A DNA stretch of 13,533 nucleotides from Mesorhizobium_B sp964242945 (GTDB lineage: Bacteria > Pseudomonadota > Alphaproteobacteria > Rhizobiales > Rhizobiaceae), in the NCBI GenBank assembly GCA_964242945.1, contig CAXTCF010000113.1:1-13533 (forward strand), read 5' to 3'. Below the pieces are notes generated by a model. The model worked only from the letters and a program-made list of their open reading frames with translations. It was not told where the DNA came from and did not search any database. The position numbers were made by a program, and so were the translations under genes. Shown here piece by piece: positions 7,321 through 13,533 of the stretch; within the stretch, counting starts at the first letter, position 1, and every line of letters begins with the position of its first letter.

Positions 7321-8168
7321 TGCGGCGAACCGGCGTCGCCGCCGGAAACCGTGGTTTCCAGCCATTCGACATCGCGATCGATCGGCGGAACCGAGCGCAG
7401 CAGAGCAAGCGTGTAGGGGTGGGTGGGCGCGTCGAGGACCGCCGCCACCGCGCCGCTTTCGACGACGCTTCCTTGCCGCATCACCAGAACGTCGTCGCAA
7501 AGTCCCCGCACGATCTCCAGGTCGTGGCTGATGAGCAGCAGCGCGGTCCGGTTCTCGCGACACAACTCGTCGAGGAGGTTGAGGATCGTCACCTGGGTCG
7601 TCACGTCGAGAGCCGTCGAGGGCTCGTCGGCGATCAGCACCTTCGGTTGGTGGGCAAGGGCCATGGCGATGGTGACGCGCTGGCGCATGCCGCCCGAAAA
7701 CTCATGCGGATAGGCGCCGAGCCGCGACCTGGCGTCGTGAATCCGGACCTGGTCGAGCAACTCGACCGCACGCCGCCGCGCCTCGGCGTCACTGATGCGC
7801 GCGTGGGCGCGGATCGCCTCCGTCATCTGGGCCCCGATCCGCATGACCGGGTCGAGCGCCGTCATCGGATCCTGAAAGACGATCGCCACGTCGCGGCCGC
7901 GGACGGCTCGCATCGCCGGAGCCGTGGGATCGATCGTCGCGCCGCCGAGGCGGATGCTTCCCCCGGCGATCCGGAAGCCGGGCGGCAGCAGGCCGAGAAG
8001 GGCCAGGGCGGTGATCGACTTGCCGGACCCAGACTCGCCGACGATCGCCAGGCGTCCGCCGGCGCGAATGGTGAAGCCTATGCCGTGGACGACGCCCAAG
8101 TCGCGGCCTCCGACGCGACGAACGACGCGCAGCCCGTCGACCGCGATCGCTTCTGGCCCGCCGCTCAA
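7317..8168 (-). CDS. Dipeptide/nickel-type ABC importer ATPase, DppD/NikD-like (TTG start)
   Basis: First ATPase of the importer, 283 residues. Motifs: Walker A GESGSGKS (44-51), Q99 in VFQDPMTALDP, signature FSGGM (157-161, the FSGGMRQR form usual for D-type subunits), Walker B VLIADEP (177-183) followed by STALDVTTQ, and H215 in LISHD; HPYTLAL lies near the C-terminus. There is no in-frame ATG or GTG between the end of the permease gene and the Walker A motif. The best start is TTG at 8168-8166, which overlaps the permease stop as TTGA and has GGAG six bases upstream. The open frame continues further upstream but only as antisense-like noise inside the permease gene. As in its partner, the C-terminal cysteine-rich tail seen in longer DppD proteins is missing. 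Confidence 0.93.
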   Translation of the reverse strand: MSGGPEAIAVDGLRVVRRVGGRDLGVVHGIGFTIRAGGRLAIVGESGSGKSITALALLGLLPPGFRIAGGSIRLGGATIDPTAPAMRAVRGRDVAIVFQDPMTALDPVMRIGAQMTEAIRAHARISDAEARRRAVELLDQVRIHDARSRLGAYPHEFSGGMRQRVTIAMALAHQPKVLIADEPSTALDVTTQVTILNLLDELCRENRTALLLISHDLEIVRGLCDDVLVMRQGSVVESGAVAAVLDAPTHPYTLALLRSVPPIDRDVEWLETTVSGGDAGSPQ

Positions 8169-9013
8169 ACCACGCTCCGCCGCGGGTCGGCGGCTTCCGC
8201 GAGGGCGTCGCCGAGCAGGTTGAACCCGACGACCGTCAGCACGATCGCCAGCGACGGGAAGAGCACGAGGAAGGGCGCCATGCCGATATAGGCCTTCGCT
8301 TCGGCGATCATCAGGCCGAGAGCCGGCCGCGGCGGCTGCACGCCCAGTCCGAGGAAGGAGAGCCCGGCCTCGATCAGCACGGCGAAGGAAAGCGAGACCG
8401 AGGCCTGCACCACGAGGCTGTTGACCATGTTGGGCAGCAGGTGCCGGAACAGCCGGCGGCCGAAGCCGCAGCCCATGATCTCGGTGGCGGCCATGAACGG
8501 CAGCCCGCATAGCCGCATTCCTTGCGCGCGCGCCAGACGCGCGAAGATCGGCACGTTGGCGAAGGCCACCGCGAAGACGATTCCCGTCGCGCCGCGTCCG
8601 AAGGCGACGGCGATGGCTATCGCGAGGACAAGCACGGGAAAGGCGAGCAGCGCGTCGATCACGCGCATGGCGATGCGGTCCCACCAGCCGCCGGCCATCG
8701 CGGCCGTCGCGCCGACGACCACGCCGAGCGATCCGCCAAGCGCCACCGCGCCGACCGCCAGGCCGAGCGAGATGCGAAGGCCGAACAGCACCCGGCTCAG
8801 CACGTCGCGGCCGAGATTGTCGGTGCCGAACGGGTGCCCGGCCGTCGGAGGCTGGAGAATGGTCGCGGGCGTCAGCTGCTGCGCCAGCGGGTCGTAGGGG
8901 GCGAACCGCCAGGCCAGCACCGCGCAGGCGGTCACCAGCCCGAGCAGGACGATGCCGGCCGCACCCATGGGCAGCCGGGCGGTGCCCGCAAGCAGAGCGA
9001 GGAAACGACGCAT
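8165..9013 (-). CDS. Dipeptide/nickel-type ABC importer permease, DppC-like
   Basis: Inner-membrane permease, 282 residues. After an N-terminal membrane segment comes a periplasmic stretch with FAPYDPLAQQ and then the DppC hallmark HPFGTDNLGRDVLSR (about residues 58-73). Further membrane segments follow, with the cytoplasmic coupling loop RLARAQGMRLCGLPFMAA...HLLPN at about 155-190, which contacts the ATPases. The C-terminus GDALAEAADPR is also typical. The chosen start, ATG at 9013-9011, lies one base after the stop of the preceding permease; an in-frame start further upstream (9058) would overlap that gene by more than 40 bases and adds a basic, unconserved-looking extension. Its stop is shared with the TTG start of the next ATPase. 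It pairs with the DppB-like permease to form the channel. Confidence 0.94.
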   Translation of the reverse strand: MRRFLALLAGTARLPMGAAGIVLLGLVTACAVLAWRFAPYDPLAQQLTPATILQPPTAGHPFGTDNLGRDVLSRVLFGLRISLGLAVGAVALGGSLGVVVGATAAMAGGWWDRIAMRVIDALLAFPVLVLAIAIAVAFGRGATGIVFAVAFANVPIFARLARAQGMRLCGLPFMAATEIMGCGFGRRLFRHLLPNMVNSLVVQASVSLSFAVLIEAGLSFLGLGVQPPRPALGLMIAEAKAYIGMAPFLVLFPSLAIVLTVVGFNLLGDALAEAADPRRSVV

Positions 9014-9014
9014 G

Positions 9015-9998
9015 CTACCCGATCCGCTCCGCGCGGATGCGAGGGTCGAGCGCCGCATAGAGGACGTCCGTGAGCGCGTTGATCAGAACGTAGATCAGGG
9101 ACGTGACGAGCACGGCGCCCTGCACGACCGGATAGTCGCGCTGGTTGATGTTGTCGATCATCAGCCGGCCCAGCCCAGGGATGGCGAAGATCGTCTCCAC
9201 GATCACCGCGCCGGAAAGCAGGATTCCGGCCTCGATGCCGGCGATCGTGACGAAGGGGATGAGGGCGTTGCGGGCCGCGTGCCGGTAGACGACGCGTCCT
9301 TCGGCGATGCCCTTGGCGCGGGCGGCGCGGATATAGTCATGCCCGAGCTCGTCGAGCACGCTGCGGCGCATGACGCGCACCAGCACGCCGGCCGAAACGA
9401 GACCGAGCGTCAGGCTTGGAAGAGCAAGCGATCGGAGATGCGCCAGCGGGTTCTCGCCGATCGGCACGAAGCCGGTGGTCGGCAGCACATGCAGCGTCAC
9501 GGCGAACACGTAGATGAGCGCGATCGCCAGCACGAAAGGCGGGGTCGAGATGCCGACGATCGACAGGAGCGTGATGCCGATGTCGCCGAGCCGTCCGGCC
9601 CGCCGCGCGGCGGCGATGCCGGCGGGAACGCTCACGAGGAGGCCGATCGCGAGCGCGAACACGGCGAGCTCGGCGGTGACCGGGAAGGCGCGGGCGATCA
9701 TGCCGGTGACCGGCAGGCCGGTCCGCAGGCTCACGCCGAGATCGCCGACCAGGGCATGGCTGAGCCAGATGCCGTACTGTTCGACGACGGGGCGATCGAG
9801 GCCCAGGGCGGCGCGGCTGCGGGCGATCTGCGCGGGATCGAGGATGTCCAGGCCTCCGAGGATGAGCACGGGATCGCCCGGAATGACGCGCAGCAGCACG
9901 AATACGATCGTCGCCACCCCGAAAAGCACGGCGACGAGATCGACCGCCCGGCGCCCCAGGCGCCGGGCATAGGGGGACCAGTGCCGGCCGCTCCTCAT
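9015..9998 (-). CDS. Dipeptide/nickel-type ABC importer permease, DppB-like
   Basis: Inner-membrane permease, 327 residues, with about six membrane segments. The first segment is followed by RVIPGDPVLILGG, the signature that opens the long periplasmic loop of DppB/OppB/NikB proteins. The cytoplasmic coupling loop is at about residues 216-240 (HDYIRAARAKGIAEGRVVYRH, then RNALIP), followed by AIPGLGRLM and the ending YAALDPRIR. Its ATG at 9998-9996 follows the binding-protein stop after a single base, and it in turn is followed by the DppC-like gene after one base, so the three are probably co-translated. The transported compound cannot be read from the permease. The family also carries opines, nickel chelates and other small amides, not only peptides. 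Confidence 0.95.
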   Translation of the reverse strand: MRSGRHWSPYARRLGRRAVDLVAVLFGVATIVFVLLRVIPGDPVLILGGLDILDPAQIARSRAALGLDRPVVEQYGIWLSHALVGDLGVSLRTGLPVTGMIARAFPVTAELAVFALAIGLLVSVPAGIAAARRAGRLGDIGITLLSIVGISTPPFVLAIALIYVFAVTLHVLPTTGFVPIGENPLAHLRSLALPSLTLGLVSAGVLVRVMRRSVLDELGHDYIRAARAKGIAEGRVVYRHAARNALIPFVTIAGIEAGILLSGAVIVETIFAIPGLGRLMIDNINQRDYPVVQGAVLVTSLIYVLINALTDVLYAALDPRIRAERIG

Positions 9999-9999
9999 C

Positions 10000-11556
10000 T
10001 CACTCGACGGAGACCGTCGCCGCGCGGAGGCGGACGTCCCCGTAATTCACGAAGCCTTTCACCGTGTCGCGCATCGCGCGTATCTCCGTGGGGACGCTGA
10101 TCCAGACATGCGGCGAGTCCGCGACGATCAGCTTCTGCGCCTCCGCATAGAGCGCCTTGCGCCCGTCGATGCCCTGAGCCGTGCCGGCCTTCGCGAGGAG
10201 ATCGTCGACCTGCGGGTTGGCGTATTTGCCGAAGTTGTTGCCGCCGCTGCTGGTGAAGAAGCTCGGCATGGCAAGCGCCTCGTCGATGCGCCCGGACCAA
10301 TCGATGAGCAGGGCGGTGAACTTGCCGGCGAAGAGCTGGTCGAGGACGGCGCCGATGTCCTTCCCGTCGAGATTCACGCGGATGCCGATGGCGCCGAGCT
10401 GCGCCTGCATCGCTTGAGCCATGCCGTCGAAGGGCGACTCCGCCGGATAGGTGAGGCTGAACTCGAAACCGTCGGCCATGCCGCCGTCGGCCAGCTCTTT
10501 CTTGGCCGCGTCGATCCGCGCCGCGCTGCCGGCGAAGCCGCTCGTCCCGATGGAGGCATCGTACGCCCAGGATCCGGGAGCGATCGGACCGAGCGCTGCG
10601 GCCCCGTGGCCGAAGGTGACGGTGTCGATGATGGTTTGCCGATCGATGCCGAGCTGGACGGCGCGGCGCAGGTGCGGATTGTCGAACGGCTTCATCTGGC
10701 ATTGGAACATGATGTAGTTCCAGCCGAGCGTCGGCGTTTCCACGACGCTCAGCCCGGCGGTTTTCGCCAGGGCGGTCGCCAGGGCGATCGGCGCCTCGTA
10801 GAGGAAGTCGATTTCCCCGTTCTGCAAGGCCAGCGACGCGGTTTCGTTGTCCGGCAGCACGCTCCACACGACCTTGTCCAGGTAGGGAAGCAGGACGCCG
10901 GCTTCGTCCTTGCGCCAGTAGTCGGGGTTTTTCGCCAACACCAGCTCGCGGCCGGGATCGAAGCTCTCCACCTTGAACGGGCCGCTGCCGACCGGCATGC
11001 GCCCGAACGCGTCGGCGGAAGCGGCGTAGGCCTTCGGCGAGACGACCGACGCATATTGCTGGGTGAACTGGACGAGGATGGTCGGGAACGCGGTCGAGCA
11101 GCGAACCTCCACCGTGTCGGGGTCGATGACGACCACACTCGAGATCGGCTCGAACTGGCTGCCGAAATTCGAGGTTTTCATCTTCTCGATCGCGTATTTC
11201 GCCGCCTCGGCGTCGAAGGCCGTGCCGTCGCTGAAGACGACGCCCCGGCGCAGGCGGAAGCGCCAGGTCTTGTCGTCGACCTGTTCCCAACTTTCCGCCA
11301 AGGCGGGCGCCGGCACGAAATCCGGCCCGTAGGTCACCAGCGTGTCGAAGATGTTGATCACGGCGTTGTAGTCGAGGCGGCCGATCTTCTTATACGGGTC
11401 GAGGCTGGAGAAGTTCTCCGGCACGCCGATCCGCAGCGTTCCGCCGGCCTTTGCCGAGGCGGAGGAAGCGTGAAGCGTCAGGGAGCCGCCCATGAGGGCA
11501 GCGGTGGACAAGGCAAGGCGCTCAAGAAACCGGCGCCGATCCATTTCAGCAGTCAT
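10000..11556 (-). CDS. Family 5 solute-binding protein (DppA/OppA/NikA type), Tat signal
   Basis: Periplasmic binding protein that feeds the importer encoded directly downstream, 518 residues. The N-terminus has a classic twin-arginine signal: DRRRFLER (6-13), a hydrophobic core and a probable cleavage site after ASASA near residue 35. The mature protein starts with AGGTLRIGVPENFSSLDPY, the family 5 opening, and contains LAESWEQVDDKTWRFRLRRG (about 88-107), the conserved region I of the family, then VVFSDGTAFDAEAAKYAIE. Start ATG 11556-11554 is well supported by AAGGTGG seven to thirteen bases upstream; a second ATG four codons in is less well placed. A 36-base gap separates it from the deiminase-like gene upstream, the longest gap in this operon. 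The neighbours suggest a guanidino, ureido or amide ligand rather than a peptide, but that is inference. Confidence 0.94.
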   Translation of the reverse strand: MTAEMDRRRFLERLALSTAALMGGSLTLHASSASAKAGGTLRIGVPENFSSLDPYKKIGRLDYNAVINIFDTLVTYGPDFVPAPALAESWEQVDDKTWRFRLRRGVVFSDGTAFDAEAAKYAIEKMKTSNFGSQFEPISSVVVIDPDTVEVRCSTAFPTILVQFTQQYASVVSPKAYAASADAFGRMPVGSGPFKVESFDPGRELVLAKNPDYWRKDEAGVLLPYLDKVVWSVLPDNETASLALQNGEIDFLYEAPIALATALAKTAGLSVVETPTLGWNYIMFQCQMKPFDNPHLRRAVQLGIDRQTIIDTVTFGHGAAALGPIAPGSWAYDASIGTSGFAGSAARIDAAKKELADGGMADGFEFSLTYPAESPFDGMAQAMQAQLGAIGIRVNLDGKDIGAVLDQLFAGKFTALLIDWSGRIDEALAMPSFFTSSGGNNFGKYANPQVDDLLAKAGTAQGIDGRKALYAEAQKLIVADSPHVWISVPTEIRAMRDTVKGFVNYGDVRLRAATVSVE

Positions 11557-11592
11557 CTGTTCCCACCTTTTTGTTATACGTCCAAGCGAAGT

Positions 11593-12489
11593 TCAGGATT
11601 CCCGAAAAAGCTCCATCGACGTGCAGCGCACGCTCCCGCCGCCCATCGTGAAGAGGCGGTAGCTGGGGTCGTAGACCTCGATGCCGTTCGCGCGCAGGCG
11701 CTCGTTCAGCTCGCCGTTCTCGCGCGGCGAGACGACCCGGTCGCCGCCCAGCGACAGCAGGTTGCAGCCGGCCTGCGACGCGTTCTTGAAACTCACCGGG
11801 ACGAGCTCGATCCCGTGACCGCGAAGCCAGGCCTGCGTGCCATCGTCCATGACGTCGAGGCAGGCCGCGGCGATGCCGTCCGAAACCATCGAGAACAACG
11901 TGTCGTAGTGAAGGAAGTGGTCGGAGAAGGGGACGAGCCGGGTCTCCCAGCCCTCCGCCTCGAACCACCCCGCGAAGGTGCGGGCGCCGTCGAGGTCGGT
12001 GCGCACGCCCGAATAGCCGATCAGCAGCAGCCCGGGCCGGATGACGTGGATGTCGCCGCCTTCGAGCTTGCCCTTCGTGCACCAGCGCCACACCGGAACG
12101 CCGGCCTCTTGGTAGAAGGTGATGACGGAGGCGTATTCGCCGCGTCGCGTCTCCGCCTGCAGCATGAGATGCGCGACGCCCCACGGGGTCATCTGGCTGG
12201 AATCGCGCGTGTAGCATTGGTAGGGCAGGTGGGGTTCCGCTGCGAGATAGTGGCGGCGGACGCCCGCCTGGTCGAGAGCGTCCTCGAACTCGCGGTGCTG
12301 GGCCCGGATATCGTCGATGTTCAACTCGACCCGGTTGTCCAGGGTTTCCCGCGACGCGCGGTTGACCGGGTTCCAGCGGTAATGCTCGGGGTGGCACAGC
12401 AGCACGTCGCGCAGGACGCCGGTCGCGGAGGAAAGCCCCCAGGCTGAAAGCGTGTACGTCGTCGGCTGCGTGGCGGTGGCGGGGGTCAA
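11593..12489 (-). CDS. Guanidine-modifying enzyme (arginine deiminase / DDAH / amidinotransferase fold), TTG start
   Basis: Cytoplasmic enzyme of the pentein superfamily, 298 residues, acting on guanidino groups through a cysteine nucleophile. All catalytic landmarks appear in the family order: TRD (94-96), EGGD (143-146), HYDTLF with H194 and D196, and the C-terminal cysteine C289 in GGGSVRCTS. The length is close to dimethylarginine dimethylaminohydrolase and small deiminases, and shorter than arginine deiminase (about 400). The start is TTG at 12489-12487, overlapping the stop of the AtzH-like gene (TTGA), with GGAG six bases upstream; no in-frame ATG or GTG precedes the conserved region. 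Being sandwiched between an AtzE/AtzH pair and an importer, it probably converts an imported guanidino compound to a ureido compound. It could instead be an amidinotransferase; substrate unknown. Confidence 0.88.
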   Translation of the reverse strand: MTPATATQPTTYTLSAWGLSSATGVLRDVLLCHPEHYRWNPVNRASRETLDNRVELNIDDIRAQHREFEDALDQAGVRRHYLAAEPHLPYQCYTRDSSQMTPWGVAHLMLQAETRRGEYASVITFYQEAGVPVWRWCTKGKLEGGDIHVIRPGLLLIGYSGVRTDLDGARTFAGWFEAEGWETRLVPFSDHFLHYDTLFSMVSDGIAAACLDVMDDGTQAWLRGHGIELVPVSFKNASQAGCNLLSLGGDRVVSPRENGELNERLRANGIEVYDPSYRLFTMGGGSVRCTSMELFRES

Positions 12490-12872
12490 ACCGTTTCTCC
12501 GATCAGGCTCACATGCGCCGCGACGATGCGCCAGCCCTCCGGCATGTGGACGAGGCTCTTCATCTCGCGGCCGACGCGTTCGTGCCCCTCGCGCCAGTAT
12601 TCGGAACTCGCGGTGGCGAACGCCGTGCCGAACGTCGTGATGACGGTGTTCTCGAGCCGCCGCTTGAAAGGGCCGGTGCGGCGGGCGCGGCGGAAATCGG
12701 CGATCGCCTGCCAGCCGTAGAGGTCTTCGCCGACGCCGAAGCGCACGGCGTGCGGCGATTGCCAGAACAGCTCCTCCAGGACCGGCACGTCGTTGGCGAG
12801 CAGCGCCGCCTCGTAGCGGTCGAAGACCGCGCGGACCTCCGAGACGATCTCCGGCCGGTTCACCTCAGGCAT
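12486..12872 (-). CDS. AtzH/HpxZ-like protein (DUF3225, SnoaL/NTF2-like fold)
   Basis: Small cytoplasmic protein, 128 residues, of the DUF3225 family. Landmarks are VLEELFW (31-37), a VRFGVGEDLYG stretch (43-53), then ITTFGTAFATASSEYWREG and the ending PEGWRIVAAHVSLI, all in the family order. AtzH from the cyanuric acid operon atzDGEHF is reported to turn 1,3-dicarboxyurea, the product of AtzE, into allophanate; HpxZ is the counterpart in oxalurate breakdown. The ATG at 12872-12870 overlaps the end of the amidase gene by 8 bases and is preceded by GGGGAGCAGGG; the longer open frame to 12965 lies inside the amidase gene and is not used. Adjacency to the AtzE-type amidase strengthens the call. 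Which of the two pathways, or a third, it serves is open. Confidence 0.9.
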   Translation of the reverse strand: MPEVNRPEIVSEVRAVFDRYEAALLANDVPVLEELFWQSPHAVRFGVGEDLYGWQAIADFRRARRTGPFKRRLENTVITTFGTAFATASSEYWREGHERVGREMKSLVHMPEGWRIVAAHVSLIGETV

Positions 12873-13533
12873 CGCCCTGCTCCCCGCCCAGGCCGAGCCC
12901 GTCGCTGAACCCGTTCTGCTCAAGATGCAGCACGGCATCGAGAACCAGGTCTTCGCGGCCTGCACGCGCCATGAGCTGCACGCCGACCGGCATGCCCGAC
13001 GCCCCGCGGCGCGGCGCGACCGCGATCGGCGTGCCGAGGATGGTCAGAGGCTGCACGAACAGCCCGAGCGCGAGCCGGGCCGGCAGTTCGCTGTCTTCGA
13101 CCTTCAGGCTTTCGGCTCCGACGGGCGGAGCGATGCAGGGCGTCGCCGGGAAAACGATCAGGTCGTACCGGTTCAAGATCGGGGCCATCGCGCCGGCAAA
13201 CCATCGGCGGAAGCGCTGCGCCTGCAGGTACCAGTGGGCGGGGAGCAGGGCGCCGGCGAACAGGCGGTCGCGAATGAGCGGGCCAACCGCGAAAGGGTCT
13301 GCGGCCAGCTGGTGGCGATGCAGGTTGCCGGCTTCCGCATTGGTGATCAGGAAGCCGGCGGCCCGAGCGCGGCCGGCTTCAGGCAGTTCCACGGTTTCCC
13401 GCGCGCCGAGCAGCGCCGCTGCCGCCTCCACCGCGCCCCTGGCGTCGGCATCGAGCGGCGCGCCGAAGTAACCCCGTGCGACGCCGATCCGCAGGCCCGC
13501 GGCGAGGGTCGGCCTGCACTGGGACTTGGGGAA
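12865..13533 (-). CDS. AtzE/HpxY-type amidase (amidase signature family), C-terminal half
   Basis: Amidase-signature enzyme resembling 1-carboxybiuret hydrolase AtzE and HpxY. The last 222 residues are present; the frame is open to the right edge, and the codons at 13432-13533 continue the family pattern (LRIGVARGYFGAPLDADA). Visible landmarks are ELPEAGRARAAGFLITNAEAG, LPAHWYLQAQRFRRWF, IVFPATPCIAPPVGAES and MPVGVQLMARAGRED, all typical of the C-terminal half. The Ser-cisSer-Lys catalytic triad lies in the missing N-terminal half, so activity cannot be judged. AtzE-type enzymes remove a terminal amide from ureido-like acids and usually need the tiny partner AtzG, whose gene would be expected just beyond the window. 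It overlaps the AtzH-like gene by 8 bases, the E-H order of the cyanuric acid operon. Confidence 0.9.
   Translation of the reverse strand, partial: FPKSQCRPTLAAGLRIGVARGYFGAPLDADARGAVEAAAALLGARETVELPEAGRARAAGFLITNAEAGNLHRHQLAADPFAVGPLIRDRLFAGALLPAHWYLQAQRFRRWFAGAMAPILNRYDLIVFPATPCIAPPVGAESLKVEDSELPARLALGLFVQPLTILGTPIAVAPRRGASGMPVGVQLMARAGREDLVLDAVLHLEQNGFSDGLGLGGEQGDA

Noticed and set aside
8169..8684. Upstream extension of the DppD-like ATPase frame to 8684.
   Set aside because: The extra 172 codons lie inside the permease gene, are arginine- and alanine-rich noise, and precede the natural N-terminus of the family.
11557..11592. TATAAC (reverse complement of 11573-11578) as a -10 box for an internal promoter ahead of the family 5 binding protein.
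   Set aside because: No acceptable -35 hexamer is found 16-18 bases upstream, and the gap is only 36 bases; it could still be a weak internal promoter but the sequence does not support it.
10108..12447. A 779-codon + strand open frame antisense to the binding protein and deiminase-like genes.
   Set aside because: No recognisable motif; it crosses two well-supported minus-strand genes and their gap. High GC makes stop codons rare in this frame.
12873..12965. Longer start of the AtzH-like gene at 12965.
   Set aside because: The added 31 residues lie within the amidase gene and look unlike the family; the ATG at 12872 has a good ribosome site and gives the usual length.
1..13533. Search for CRISPR repeats, insertion sequences, tRNA genes, attachment sites and riboswitches.
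   Set aside because: No regularly spaced repeats, transposase motifs, terminal inverted repeats or tRNA-like cloverleaf sequences were noticed; coding density leaves almost no room for them.

Overview
The window is high-GC (roughly two-thirds G+C), tightly packed bacterial DNA. Its codon use, its pairing of a sugar-type and a peptide-type ABC importer, and the look of its proteins suggest an alphaproteobacterium, most likely of the Rhizobiales/Hyphomicrobiales. That placement is inferred from protein style only; there is no rRNA or other marker gene. No tRNA, rRNA, insertion sequence, CRISPR array or transcription regulator was seen. The longest stretch without a gene is 133 bases.

Left block, + strand (1-2897): the tail of an ABC importer operon of the carbohydrate (MalG/UgpC) type, in the order permease (C-terminal end only), ATPase with TOBE domain, and Tat-type extracellular binding protein. 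It converges on a minus-strand pair (5495 to 2923) with GTGA-overlapping genes: a metal-dependent amidohydrolase of the TRZ/ATZ deaminase/chlorohydrolase type and a serine hydrolase of the class C beta-lactamase/NylB type. A short divergent gap (5496-5552) separates that pair from a single + strand gene (5553-6386) of the Asp/Glu racemase / maleate isomerase / arylmalonate decarboxylase superfamily. It has only one of the two usual catalytic cysteines.

Right block, minus strand (13533 to 6520): eight genes read right to left as one apparent operon. They are an AtzE/HpxY-type amidase (N-terminal half outside the window), an AtzH/HpxZ-type DUF3225 protein, a guanidine-modifying deiminase/amidinotransferase-fold enzyme with a complete set of catalytic motifs, and then a whole dipeptide/nickel-type ABC importer (Tat-secreted family 5 binding protein, two permeases, two short ATPases). 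Adjacent genes overlap by 4-8 bases or lie 1 base apart, with a single 36-base gap before the binding protein. Two start codons are probably TTG inside TTGA overlaps.

Taken together the window looks like a nitrogen-compound scavenging locus. One importer may bring in a guanidino or ureido compound. The deiminase would turn guanidine into urea groups, and the AtzE/AtzH pair would strip the ureido group, as in cyanuric acid (atzDGEHF) or oxalurate (hpxWXYZ) breakdown. The combination of AtzE/AtzH with a deiminase and a peptide-type importer is the most interesting part. The substrate is not known and the pathway is inference.
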